A stretch of 64,000 nucleotides of DNA, from the NCBI RefSeq assembly GCF_050947875.1, contig NW_027460412.1, positions 434,001 to 498,000 of the forward strand, read 5' to 3'. A program made the translations under genes and the position numbers. Every line of letters begins with the position of its first letter. Positions within the stretch are counted from its first letter, which is position 1. Positions 39,501 through 52,540 of the stretch are shown in pieces. The notes beneath the pieces are model-generated. The model was not told the DNA's origin. It made no database searches and saw only the letters and a list, made by a program, of their open reading frames with translations. Source of the stretch: Dermacentor variabilis. Taxonomy: Eukaryota; Arthropoda; Arachnida; Ixodida; Ixodidae.

Positions 39501-41874
39501 CACGTGCGCGTTCTGCCAAAAGCACCATTAGCATGCATATCTTGTGGTTTTGCAGAAAACAACGTCCGCGTCTACCAAAAGATGCATGTGCATGCTTAAA
39601 AGTGGTTTGGCACAAATCCATGCGCTGCTCAAAAAAGCAGCATGGGCGTGCCTAGCACGTCGTTTGGTAGAAATGCACGTGCGCGTTCTGCCAAAAGGAC
39701 CATTTGCATATATAGCTTGTGGTTTCGCAGAAAACAACGTCCGCGTCTACCAAAACATGCATGTGCATACTTAACAAGTGGTTTGGCACAAATCCATGCG
39801 CGGGTGCTAAAAAGAGCAGCATGGGCGTGCTTAGCATGTCGTTTGGTAGAAATCCACGTGCGCGTTCTGCCAAAAGCACGATTAATTTGCATGCATATCT
39901 TGTGGTTTTGCAGAAAAGAACGTCCGCGTCTACCAAAAGATGCATGTGCATGCTTAACATGTGGTTTGGCACAAATCCCTGCGCGGGTGCTAAAAAGAGC
40001 AGCATGGGCGTGCTTAGCATGTCGGTTGGTAGACATCCACGCGCGCGTTCTGCCAAAAGCACCATTTGCATGCATATCTTGTGGTTTTGCAGAAAACAAC
40101 GTCCGCGTCTACCAAAAGATGCATGTGCATGCTTATCAAGTGGTTTGGCACAAATCCATGCGCGGGTGCTAAAAAAAGCAGCATGGGCGTGCCTAGCACG
40201 TCATTTGGCAGAAATGCACGTGCTCGTTCTGCCAAAAGCACCATTTGCATATATAGCTTGTGGTTTTGCAGAAAACAACGTCCGGGTCTACCAAAAGATG
40301 CATGTGCATGCTTAAAAAGTGGTTTGGCAGAAATCAATGCGCGGGTGCTAAAAAGAGCACCATGGGCGTGCTTAGCACGTCCTTTGGTAGAAATCCACGT
40401 GCGCGTTCTGCCAAAAGCACCATTTGCATGCATATCTTGTGGTTTTGCAGAAAACAACGTCCGCGTCTACCGAAAGATGCATGTACATGCTTAACAAGTG
40501 GTTTGGCACAAATCCATGCGCGGGTGCTAAAAAGAGCAGCATGGGCGTGCTTAGAACGTCGTTTGGTAGAAATCCACGTGCGCGTTCTGCCAAAAGCACC
40601 ATTTGCATGCATATCTTGTGGTTTTGCAGAAAGCAACGTCCACGTCTACCAAAAGATGCATGTGCATGCTTAACAAGTGGTTTGGCACAAATCCATGCGC
40701 GGGTGCTAGAAAGAGCAGCATGGGCGTGCTTAGCACGTCGTTTGGTAGAAATCCACGTGCGCGCTCTCCCAAAAGCACTATTTGCATGCATACCTTGTGG
40801 TTTTGCAGAAAACAACGTCAGCGTCTACCAAAATATGCATGTGCATGCTAAACAAGTGGTTTGGCACAAATCCATGCGCGGGTGCTAAAAAGAGCAGCAT
40901 AGGCGTGCTTAGCACATCGCTTGGTAGAAATTCACGTGCGCGTTCTGCCAAAAGCACCATTTGCATGCACATCTTCTGGTTTTGCAGAAAACAACGTCCG
41001 CGTCTACCAAAGATACATGTGCACGCTTAAGTGGTTTGGCAGAAATCAATGCGCGGGTGCTAAAAAGAGCACCATGGGCGTGCTTAGCACGTCCTTTGGT
41101 AGAAATCCACGTGCGCGTTCTGCCAAAAGCACCATTTGCATGCATATCTTGCGGTTTTGCAGAAAACAACGTCCGCGTCTACCAAAAGATGCATGTACAT
41201 GCTTAACAAGTGGTTTGGCACAAATCCATGCGCGGGTGCTAAAAAGAGCAGCATGGGCGTGCTTAGAACGTCGTTTGGTAGAAATCCACGTGCGCGTTCT
41301 GCCAAAAGCACCATTTGCATGCATATCTTGTGGTTTTGCAGAAAACAACGTCCACGTCTACCAAAAGATGCATGTGCATGCTTAACAAGTGGTTTGGCAC
41401 AAATCCATGCGCGGGTGCTAGAAAGAGCAGCATGGGCGTGCTTAGCACGTCGTTTGGTAGAAATCCACGTGCGCGCTCTCCCAAAAGCACTATTTGCATG
41501 CATACCTTGTGGTTTTGCAGAAAACAACGTCAGCGTCTACCAAAATATGCATGTGCATGCTAAACAAGTGGTTTGGCACAAATCCATGCGCGGGTGCTAA
41601 AAAGAGCAGCATGGGCGTGCTTAACACATCGTTTGGTAGAAATTCACGTGCGCGTTCTGCCAAAAGCACCATTTATTTGCATGCACATCTTGTGGTTTTG
41701 GAGAAAACAACGTCCGCATCTACCAAAAGATGCATGTGCATGCTTAACAAGTGGTTTGGCACAAATCCATGCGCGGGTGCTAAAAAGAGCAGCGTGGCCG
41801 TGCTTAGCACGTCGTTTGGTAGAAATCCACGTGCGCGTTCTGCTAAAAGCACAATTTGCATGCATATCTTGTGG
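36560..41874. repeat. Block duplicated on the far side of the retrotransposon (copy 1)
   Basis: From about 36,560 the sequence recurs at a constant +22,126 bp, to the window end. A few substitutions separate the copies: 37,464/59,590 region (GTGG versus GTGATT), 39,216/61,342 (CGTCCG versus CGTCCA), 39,293/61,419 (GGCGTG versus GGCCTG), 40,632/62,758 and 41,388/63,514. This is far closer than neighbouring monomers are to each other. Confidence 0.85.
36780..38250. repeat. 15-monomer HOR unit, first copy
   Basis: Marked monomers recur about 2,684 bp (15 monomers less one base) downstream at about 39,465-40,930. Landmarks at 36,860, 37,035, 37,330, 37,740 and 38,098 match 39,544, 39,719, 40,014, 40,424 and 40,782. 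A related 14-monomer offset (2,505 bp) links 35,966 and 36,253 to 38,471 and 38,758. Confidence 0.75.
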
Positions 41875-44800
41875 TTTTGCAGAAAACAACGTCTGTGTCT
41901 ACCAAAAGATGCATGTGCATGCTTAACAAGTGGTTTGGCACAAATGCATGCGCGGGTGCTAAAAAGAGCAGCATGGGTGTGCTTAGCAACTCGTTTGGTA
42001 GAAATCCACGTGCGCGTTCTGCCAAAAGCACCATTTGCATGCATACCTTGTGGTTTTGCAGAAAACAACGTCCGCGTCTACCAAAACATGCATGTGCATG
42101 CTTAACAAGTGGTTTGGCACAAATCCATGCGCGGGTGCTAAAAAGAGCAGCATGGGCGTGCTTAGCACGTCGTTTGGTAGAAATCCACGTGCGCGTTCTG
42201 CCAAAAGCACGATTAATTTGCATGCATATCTTGTGGTTTTGCAGAAAAGAACGTCCGCGTCTACCAAAAGATGCATGTGCATGCTTAACATGTGGTTTGG
42301 CACAAATTCATGCGCGGGTGCTAAAAAGAGCAGCATGGGCGTGCTTAGCAAGTCGTTTGGTAGAAATCCACGTGCGCGTTCTGCCAAAAGCACTATTTGC
42401 ATGCATATCTTGTGGTTTTGCAGAAAACAACGTCCGCGTCTACCAAACGATGCATGTGCATGCTTGACAAGTGGTTTGGCATAAATCCATGCGCGGGTGC
42501 TAAAAAAAGCAGCATGGGCGTGCCTAGCACGTCGTTTGGTAGAAATGCACGTGCGCGTTCTGCCAAAAGCACCATTTGCATATATAGCGTGTGGTTTCGC
42601 AGAAAACAACGTCCGGGTCTACCAAAAGATGCATGTGCATGCTTAAAAAGTGTTTTGGCAGAAATCCATGCGCGGGTGCTAAAAAGAGCAGCATGGGCGT
42701 GCTTAGCACGTCGTTTGGAAGTAATCCACGTGCGCGTTCTGCCAAAAGCACCATTTGCATGCACATCTTCTGGTTTTGCAGAAAACAACGTCCGCGTCTA
42801 CCAAAGTTACATGTGCACGCTTAAGTGATTTGGCAGAAATCAATGCGCGGGTGCTAAAAAGAGCACCATGGGCGTGCTTAGCACGTCCTTTGGTAGAAAT
42901 CTACGTGCGCGTTCTGCCAAAACCACCATTTGCATGCATATCTTGTGGTTTTGCAGAAAACAACGTCCGCGTCTACCAGAAGATACATGTGCATGCTTAA
43001 CAAGTGGTTTGGCACAAATCCATGCGCGGGTGCTAAAAAGAGCAGCATGGGCATCCTTAGCACGTCATTTGGTAGAAATCCACGTGCCCGTTCTGCCAAA
43101 AGCACCATTTGCATGCATACCTTGTGGTTTTGGAGAAAACAACGTCCGCGTCTACCAAAAGATGCATGTGCACGCTTAACAAGTGGTTGGGCACAAATCC
43201 ATGCGCGGGTGCTAAAAAGAGCAGCATGGGCATCCTTAGCACGTTGTTTGGTAGAAATCCACGTGCGCGTTCTGCCAAAACCACCATTTGCATGCATACC
43301 TTGTGGTTTTGCAGAAAACAACGTCCGCGTCTACCAAAAGATACATGTGCTTGCTTAACAAGTGGATTGGCACAAATCCATGCGCGGGTACTAAAAAGAG
43401 CAGCATGGGCGCGCTTAGCACGTCATTTGGAAGAAATCCACGTGCCCGTTCTGCCAAAAGCACCATTTGCATGCATACCTTGTGGTTTTGGAGAAAAGAA
43501 CATCCGCGTCTACCAAAAGATGCATGTGCATGCTTAACAAGTGGTTTGGCACAAATCCATGCGCGGTTGCTAAAAAGAGCAGCATAGGCGTGTTTAGCAC
43601 GTCGTTTGGTAGAAATCCACGTGCGCGTTCTGCCAAAAGCACCATTTGCATGCATATCTTGTGGTTTTGCAGAAAACAATGTCCGCATCTACCAAAAGAT
43701 GCATATGCATGCTTAACAAGTTGTTTGGCACAAATCCATGCGCGGGTGCTAAAAAGAGCAGCATGGGCGTGCTTATCACGTCGTTTGGTAGAAATCCACG
43801 TGCGCGTTCTGCCAAAAGCAACATTTGCATGCATATCTTGTGGTTTTGCAGAAAACAACGTCAGCGTCTACCAAAAGATGCATGTGCATGCTTAACAAGT
43901 GGTTTGGCACAAATCCATGCGCGGGTGCTAAAAAGAGCAGCATGAGCGTGCTTAGCACGTCGTTTGGTAGAAATCCACGTGCGCGTTCTGCCAAAAGCAC
44001 CATTTGCATGCACATCTTCTGGTTTTGGAGAAAACAACGTCCGCGTCTACCAAAATAAGCATGTGCATGCTTAACAAATGGTTTGGCACAAATCCATGCG
44101 CGGGTGGTAAAAAGAGCAGCATGGCAGTGCTTAGCGCGTCGTTTGGTAGAAATCCACGTGCACGTTCTACCAAAAGCACCATTTGCATGCATATCTTGTG
44201 GTTTTGCAGAAAACAACGTCCGCGTCTACCAAAAGATGCATGTGCATGCTTAACAAGTGGTTTGGCACAAATCCATGCGCGGGTGCTAAAAAAAGCAGCA
44301 TGGGCGTGCCTAGCAAGTCGTTTGATAGAAATGCACGTGCGCGTTCTGCCAAAAGCACCATTTGCATATATAGCTTGTGGTTTCGGAGAAAACAACGTCC
44401 GGGTCTACCAAAAGATGCATGTGCATGCTTAAAAAGTGTTTTGGCACAAATCCATGCGCGGGTGCTAAAAAGAGCAGCATGGGCGTGCTTAGCACGTCAT
44501 TTGGTAGAAATCCACGTGCCCGTTCTGCCAAAAGCACCATTTGCATGCATATCTTGTGGTTTTGCAGAAAACAGTGTCCGCGTCTACCAAAAGATGCATG
44601 TGCAGGCTTAACAAGTGGTTTGGCACAAATCCATGAGCGATTGCTAAAAAGAGCAGCATAGGCGTGTTTAGCGCGTCGTTTGGTAGAAATCCACGTGCGC
44701 GTTCTGCCAAAAGCACCATTTGCATGCATATCTTGTGGTTTTGCAGAAAAGAACGTCCGCGTCTACCAAAAGATGCATGTGCATGCTTAACAAGTGGTTT

Positions 44801-45378
44801 GGCACAAATCCTTGCGCGGGTGCTAAAAAGAGCAGCATGGGCGTGCTTAGCACGTCATTTGGTAGAAATCCTATTGGCCGTTCTGCCAAAAGCACATTTG
44901 CATGCATACCTTGTGGTTTTGGAGAAAACAACGTCCGCGTCTACCAAAATAAGCATGTGCATGCTTAACAAGTGGTTTGGCACAAATCCATGCGCGGGTG
45001 CTAAAAAGAGCAGCATGGCAGTGCTTAGCGCGTCGTTTGGTAGAAATCGACGTGCACGTTCTGCCAAAATCACCATTTGCATGCACATCTTTAGGTTTTG
45101 CAGAAAACAACGTCCGCGTCTACCAAAAGATGCATGTGCATGCTTAACAAGTGGTTTGGCACAAATCCATGCGCGGGTGCTAAAAAGAGCAGCATGGGCG
45201 TTCTTAGCACGTCGTTTGGTAGAAATCCACGTGCGCGTTCTGCCAAAAGCACGATTAATTTGCATGCATATCTTGTGGTTTTGCAAAAAAGAACGTCCGC
45301 GTCTACCAAAAGATGCATGTGCATGCTTAACATGTGGTTTGGCACAAATCCATGCGCGGGTGCTAAAAAGAGCAGCAT
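38217..45378. repeat. 7,162-bp (40-monomer) tandem duplication, copy 1
   Basis: Every landmark in this interval recurs at exactly +7,162 bp, for example 38,758, 39,192, 39,642, 41,494, 42,868 and 44,664. Private variants are shared, such as GAAAGCAACG at 40,631/47,793, CTTGACAAG at 42,464/49,626 and TTAAGTGATTTGG at 42,821/49,983. The start is placed where the A of GCATAGGCG at 38,217 corresponds to 45,379. The flanking sequence GGTGCTAAAAAGAGCAGCAT is common to both breakpoints, as expected for unequal exchange in register. Confidence 0.9.
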
Positions 45379-48300
45379 AGGCGTGCTTAGCACATCGCTT
45401 GGTAGAAATTCACGTGCGCGTTCTGCCAAAAGCACCATTTGCATGCATATCTTGTGGTTTTGCAGAAAACAACGTCCGCGTCTACCAAAAGATGCATGTG
45501 CATGCTTAACAAGTGGTTTGGCACAAATCCATGCGCGGGTGCTAAAAAAAGCAGCATGGGCGTGCCTAGCAAGTCGTTTGATAGAAATGCACGTGCGCGT
45601 TCTGCCAAAAGCACCATTTGCATATATAGCTTGTGGTTTCGCAGAAAACAACGTCCGGGTCTACCAAAAGATGCATGTGCATGCTTAAAAAGTGTTTTGG
45701 CACAAATCCATGCGCGGGTGCTAAAAAGAGCAGCATGGGCGTGCTTAGCACATCATTTGGTAGAAATCTACGTGCCCGTTCTGCCAAAAGCACCATTTGC
45801 ATGCATATCTTGTGGTTTTGCAGAAAACAGTGTCCGCGTCTACCAAAAGATGCATGTGCAGGCTTAACAAGTGGTTTGGCACAAATCCATGAGCGATTGC
45901 TAAAAAGAGCAGCATAGGCGTGTTTAGCGCGTCGTTTGGTAGAAATCCACGTGCGCGTTCTGCCAAAAGCACCATTTGCATGCATATCTTGTGGTTTTGC
46001 AGAAAAGAACGTCCGCGTCTACCAAAAGATGCATGTGCATGCTTAACAAGTGGTTTGGCACAAATCCTTGCGCGGGTGCTAAAAAGAGCAGCATGGGCGT
46101 GCTTAGCACGTCATTTGGTAGAAATCCTAGTGGCCGTTCTGCCAAAAGCACATTTGCATGCATACCTTGTGGTTTTGGAGAAAACAACGTCCGCGTCTAC
46201 CAAAATAAGCATGTGCATGCTTAACAAGTGGTTTGGCACAAATCCATGCGCGGGTGCTAAAAAGAGGAGCATGGCAGTGCTTAGCGCGTCGTTTGGTAGA
46301 AATCGACGTGCACGTTCTGCCAAAATCACTATTTGCATGCACATCTTTAGGTTTTGCAGAAAACAACGTCCGCGTCTACCAAAAGATGCATGTGCATGCT
46401 TAACAAGTGGTTTGGCACAAATCCATGCGCGGTTGCTAAAAAGAGCAGCATAGGCGTGTTTAGCACGTCGTTTGGTAGAAATCCACGTGCGCGTTCTGCC
46501 AAAAGCACCATTTGCATGCATAACTTGTGGTTTTGCACAAAACAACGTCCGCGTCTACCAAAACATGCATGTGCATGCTTAACAAGTGTTTTGGCACAAA
46601 TCCATGCGCGGGTGCTAAAAAGAGCAGCATGGGCGTTCTTAGCACGTCGTTTGGTAGAAATCCACGTGCGCGTTCTGCCAAAAGCACCATTAGCATGCAT
46701 ATCTTGTGGTTTTGCAGAAAACAACGTCCGCGTCTACCAAAAGATGCATGTGCATGCTTAAAAGTGGTTTGGCACAAATCCATGCGCTGCTCAAAAAAGC
46801 AGCATGGGCGTGCCTAGCACGTCGTTTGGTAGAAATGCACGTGCGCGTTCTGCCAAAAGGACCATTTGCATATATAGCTTGTGGTTTCGCAGAAAACAAC
46901 GTCCGCGTCTACCAAAACATGCATGTGCATACTTAACAAGTGGTTTGGCACAAATCCATGCGCGGGTGCTAAAAAGAGCAGCATGGGCGTGCTTAGCATG
47001 TCGTTTGGTAGAAATCCACGTGCGCGTTCTGCCAAAAGCACGATTAATTTGCATGCATATCTTGTGGTTTTGCAGAAAAGAACGTCCGCGTCTACCAAAA
47101 GATGCATGTGCATGCTTAACATGTGGTTTGGCACAAATCCCTGCGCGGGTGCTAAAAAGAGCAGCATGGGCGTGCTTAGCATGTCGGTTGGTAGACATCC
47201 ACGCGCGCGTTCTGCCAAAAGCACCATTTGCATGCATATCTTGTGGTTTTGCAGAAAACAACGTCCGCGTCTACCAAAAGATGCATGTGCATGCTTATCA
47301 AGTGGTTTGGCACAAATCCATGCGCGGGTGCTAAAAAAAGCAGCATGGGCGTGCCTAGCACGTCATTTGGCAGAAATGCACGTGCTCGTTCTGCCAAAAG
47401 CACCATTTGCATATATAGCTTGTGGTTTTGCAGAAAACAACGTCCGGGTCTACCAAAAGATGCATGTGCATGCTTAAAAAGTGGTTTGGCAGAAATCAAT
47501 GCGCGGGTGCTAAAAAGAGCACCATGGGCGTGCTTAGCACGTCCTTTGGTAGAAATCCACGTGCGCGTTCTGCCAAAAGCACCATTTGCATGCATATCTT
47601 GTGGTTTTGCAGAAAACAACGTCCGCGTCTACCGAAAGATGCATGTACATGCTTAACAAGTGGTTTGGCACAAATCCATGCGCGGGTGCTAAAAAGAGCA
47701 GCATGGGCGTGCTTAGAACGTCGTTTGGTAGAAATCCACGTGCGCGTTCTGCCAAAAGCACCATTTGCATGCATATCTTGTGGTTTTGCAGAAAGCAACG
47801 TCCACGTCTACCAAAAGATGCATGTGCATGCTTAACAAGTGGTTTGGCACAAATCCATGCGCGGGTGCTAGAAAGAGCAGCATGGGCGTGCTTAGCACGT
47901 CGTTTGGTAGAAATCCACGTGCGCGCTCTCCCAAAAGCACTATTTGCATGCATACCTTGTGGTTTTGCAGAAAACAACGTCAGCGTCTACCAAAATATGC
48001 ATGTGCATGCTAAACAAGTGGTTTGGCACAAATCCATGCGCGGGTGCTAAAAAGAGCAGCATAGGCGTGCTTAGCACATCGCTTGGTAGAAATTCACGTG
48101 CGCGTTCTGCCAAAAGCACCATTTGCATGCACATCTTCTGGTTTTGCAGAAAACAACGTCCGCGTCTACCAAAGATACATGTGCACGCTTAAGTGGTTTG
48201 GCAGAAATCAATGCGCGGGTGCTAAAAAGAGCACCATGGGCGTGCTTAGCACGTCCTTTGGTAGAAATCCACGTGCGCGTTCTGCCAAAAGCACCATTTG

Positions 48301-51300
48301 CATGCATATCTTGCGGTTTTGCAGAAAACAACGTCCGCGTCTACCAAAAGATGCATGTACATGCTTAACAAGTGGTTTGGCACAAATCCATGCGCGGGTG
48401 CTAAAAAGAGCAGCATGGGCGTGCTTAGAACGTCGTTTGGTAGAAATCCACGTGCGCGTTCTGCCAAAAGCACCATTTGCATGCATATCTTGTGGTTTTG
48501 CAGAAAACAACGTCCACGTCTACCAAAAGATGCATGTGCATGCTTAACAAGTGGTTTGGCACAAATCCATGCGCGGGTGCTAGAAAGAGCAGCATGGGCG
48601 TGCTTAGCACGTCGTTTGGTAGAAATCCACGTGCGCGCTCTCCCAAAAGCACTATTTGCATGCATACCTTGTGGTTTTGCAGAAAACAACGTCAGCGTCT
48701 ACCAAAATATGCATGTGCATGCTAAACAAGTGGTTTGGCACAAATCCATGCGCGGGTGCTAAAAAGAGCAGCATGGGCGTGCTTAACACATCGTTTGGTA
48801 GAAATTCACGTGCGCGTTCTGCCAAAAGCACCATTTATTTGCATGCACATCTTGTGGTTTTGGAGAAAACAACGTCCGCATCTACCAAAAGATGCATGTG
48901 CATGCTTAACAAGTGGTTTGGCACAAATCCATGCGCGGGTGCTAAAAAGAGCAGCGTGGCCGTGCTTAGCACGTCGTTTGGTAGAAATCCACGTGCGCGT
49001 TCTGCTAAAAGCACAATTTGCATGCATATCTTGTGGTTTTGCAGAAAACAACGTCTGTGTCTACCAAAAGATGCATGTGCATGCTTAACAAGTGGTTTGG
49101 CACAAATGCATGCGCGGGTGCTAAAAAGAGCAGCATGGGTGTGCTTAGCAACTCGTTTGGTAGAAATCCACGTGCGCGTTCTGCCAAAAGCACCATTTGC
49201 ATGCATACCTTGTGGTTTTGCAGAAAACAACGTCCGCGTCTACCAAAACATGCATGTGCATGCTTAACAAGTGGTTTGGCACAAATCCATGCGCGGGTGC
49301 TAAAAAGAGCAGCATGGGCGTGCTTAGCACGTCGTTTGGTAGAAATCCACGTGCGCGTTCTGCCAAAAGCACGATTAATTTGCATGCATATCTTGTGGTT
49401 TTGCAGAAAAGAACGTCCGCGTCTACCAAAAGATGCATGTGCATGCTTAACATGTGGTTTGGCACAAATTCATGCGCGGGTGCTAAAAAGAGCAGCATGG
49501 GCGTGCTTAGCAAGTCGTTTGGTAGAAATCCACGTGCGCGTTCTGCCAAAAGCACTATTTGCATGCATATCTTGTGGTTTTGCAGAAAACAACGTCCGCG
49601 TCTACCAAACGATGCATGTGCATGCTTGACAAGTGGTTTGGCATAAATCCATGCGCGGGTGCTAAAAAAAGCAGCATGGGCGTGCCTAGCACGTCGTTTG
49701 GTAGAAATGCACGTGCGCGTTCTGCCAAAAGCACCATTTGCATATATAGCGTGTGGTTTCGCAGAAAACAACGTCCGGGTCTACCAAAAGATGCATGTGC
49801 ATGCTTAAAAAGTGTTTTGGCAGAAATCCATGCGCGGGTGCTAAAAAGAGCAGCATGGGCGTGCTTAGCACGTCGTTTGGAAGTAATCCACGTGCGCGTT
49901 CTGCCAAAAGCACCATTTGCATGCACATCTTCTGGTTTTGCAGAAAACAACGTCCGCGTCTACCAAAGTTACATGTGCACGCTTAAGTGATTTGGCAGAA
50001 ATCAATGCGCGGGTGCTAAAAAGAGCACCATGGGCGTGCTTAGCACGTCCTTTGGTAGAAATCTACGTGCGCGTTCTGCCAAAACCACCATTTGCATGCA
50101 TATCTTGTGGTTTTGCAGAAAACAACGTCCGCGTCTACCAGAAGATACATGTGCATGCTTAACAAGTGGTTTGGCACAAATCCATGCGCGGGTGCTAAAA
50201 AGAGCAGCATGGGCATCCTTAGCACGTCATTTGGTAGAAATCCACGTGCCCGTTCTGCCAAAAGCACCATTTGCATGCATACCTTGTGGTTTTGGAGAAA
50301 ACAACGTCCGCGTCTACCAAAAGATGCATGTGCACGCTTAACAAGTGGTTGGGCACAAATCCATGCGCGGGTGCTAAAAAGAGCAGCATGGGCATCCTTA
50401 GCACGTTGTTTGGTAGAAATCCACGTGCGCGTTCTGCCAAAACCACCATTTGCATGCATACCTTGTGGTTTTGCAGAAAACAACGTCCGCGTCTACCAAA
50501 AGATACATGTGCTTGCTTAACAAGTGGATTGGCACAAATCCATGCGCGGGTACTAAAAAGAGCAGCATGGGCGCGCTTAGCACGTCATTTGGAAGAAATC
50601 CACGTGCCCGTTCTGCCAAAAGCACCATTTGCATGCATACCTTGTGGTTTTGGAGAAAAGAACATCCGCGTCTACCAAAAGATGCATGTGCATGCTTAAC
50701 AAGTGGTTTGGCACAAATCCATGCGCGGTTGCTAAAAAGAGCAGCATAGGCGTGTTTAGCACGTCGTTTGGTAGAAATCCACGTGCGCGTTCTGCCAAAA
50801 GCACCATTTGCATGCATATCTTGTGGTTTTGCAGAAAACAATGTCCGCATCTACCAAAAGATGCATATGCATGCTTAACAAGTTGTTTGGCACAAATCCA
50901 TGCGCGGGTGCTAAAAAGAGCAGCATGGGCGTGCTTATCACGTCGTTTGGTAGAAATCCACGTGCGCGTTCTGCCAAAAGCAACATTTGCATGCATATCT
51001 TGTGGTTTTGCAGAAAACAACGTCAGCGTCTACCAAAAGATGCATGTGCATGCTTAACAAGTGGTTTGGCACAAATCCATGCGCGGGTGCTAAAAAGAGC
51101 AGCATGAGCGTGCTTAGCACGTCGTTTGGTAGAAATCCACGTGCGCGTTCTGCCAAAAGCACCATTTGCATGCACATCTTCTGGTTTTGGAGAAAACAAC
51201 GTCCGCGTCTACCAAAATAAGCATGTGCATGCTTAACAAATGGTTTGGCACAAATCCATGCGCGGGTGGTAAAAAGAGCAGCATGGCAGTGCTTAGCGCG

Positions 51301-52540
51301 TCGTTTGGTAGAAATCCACGTGCACGTTCTACCAAAAGCACCATTTGCATGCATATCTTGTGGTTTTGCAGAAAACAACGTCCGCGTCTACCAAAAGATG
51401 CATGTGCATGCTTAACAAGTGGTTTGGCACAAATCCATGCGCGGGTGCTAAAAAAAGCAGCATGGGCGTGCCTAGCAAGTCGTTTGATAGAAATGCACGT
51501 GCGCGTTCTGCCAAAAGCACCATTTGCATATATAGCTTGTGGTTTCGGAGAAAACAACGTCCGGGTCTACCAAAAGATGCATGTGCATGCTTAAAAAGTG
51601 TTTTGGCACAAATCCATGCGCGGGTGCTAAAAAGAGCAGCATGGGCGTGCTTAGCACGTCATTTGGTAGAAATCCACGTGCCCGTTCTGCCAAAAGCACC
51701 ATTTGCATGCATATCTTGTGGTTTTGCAGAAAACAGTGTCCGCGTCTACCAAAAGATGCATGTGCAGGCTTAACAAGTGGTTTGGCACAAATCCATGAGC
51801 GATTGCTAAAAAGAGCAGCATAGGCGTGTTTAGCGCGTCGTTTGGTAGAAATCCACGTGCGCGTTCTGCCAAAAGCACCATTTGCATGCATATCTTGTGG
51901 TTTTGCAGAAAAGAACGTCCGCGTCTACCAAAAGATGCATGTGCATGCTTAACAAGTGGTTTGGCACAAATCCTTGCGCGGGTGCTAAAAAGAGCAGCAT
52001 GGGCGTGCTTAGCACGTCATTTGGTAGAAATCCTATTGGCCGTTCTGCCAAAAGCACATTTGCATGCATACCTTGTGGTTTTGGAGAAAACAACGTCCGC
52101 GTCTACCAAAATAAGCATGTGCATGCTTAACAAGTGGTTTGGCACAAATCCATGCGCGGGTGCTAAAAAGAGCAGCATGGCAGTGCTTAGCGCGTCGTTT
52201 GGTAGAAATCGACGTGCACGTTCTGCCAAAATCACCATTTGCATGCACATCTTTAGGTTTTGCAGAAAACAACGTCCGCGTCTACCAAAAGATGCATGTG
52301 CATGCTTAACAAGTGGTTTGGCACAAATCCATGCGCGGGTGCTAAAAAGAGCAGCATGGGCGTTCTTAGCACGTCGTTTGGTAGAAATCCACGTGCGCGT
52401 TCTGCCAAAAGCACGATTAATTTGCATGCATATCTTGTGGTTTTGCAAAAAAGAACGTCCGCGTCTACCAAAAGATGCATGTGCATGCTTAACATGTGGT
52501 TTGGCACAAATCCATGCGCGGGTGCTAAAAAGAGCAGCAT
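45379..52540. repeat. 7,162-bp (40-monomer) tandem duplication, copy 2
   Basis: Second copy, directly adjoining the first. It ends within GCAGCAT at 52,540, after which the sequence continues GGGCGTGCTTAGCAAG, whereas copy 1 joins AGGCGTGCTTAGCACA. I found no difference from copy 1 at the sites compared. This could be a very recent duplication or an assembly artefact. Confidence 0.88.
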
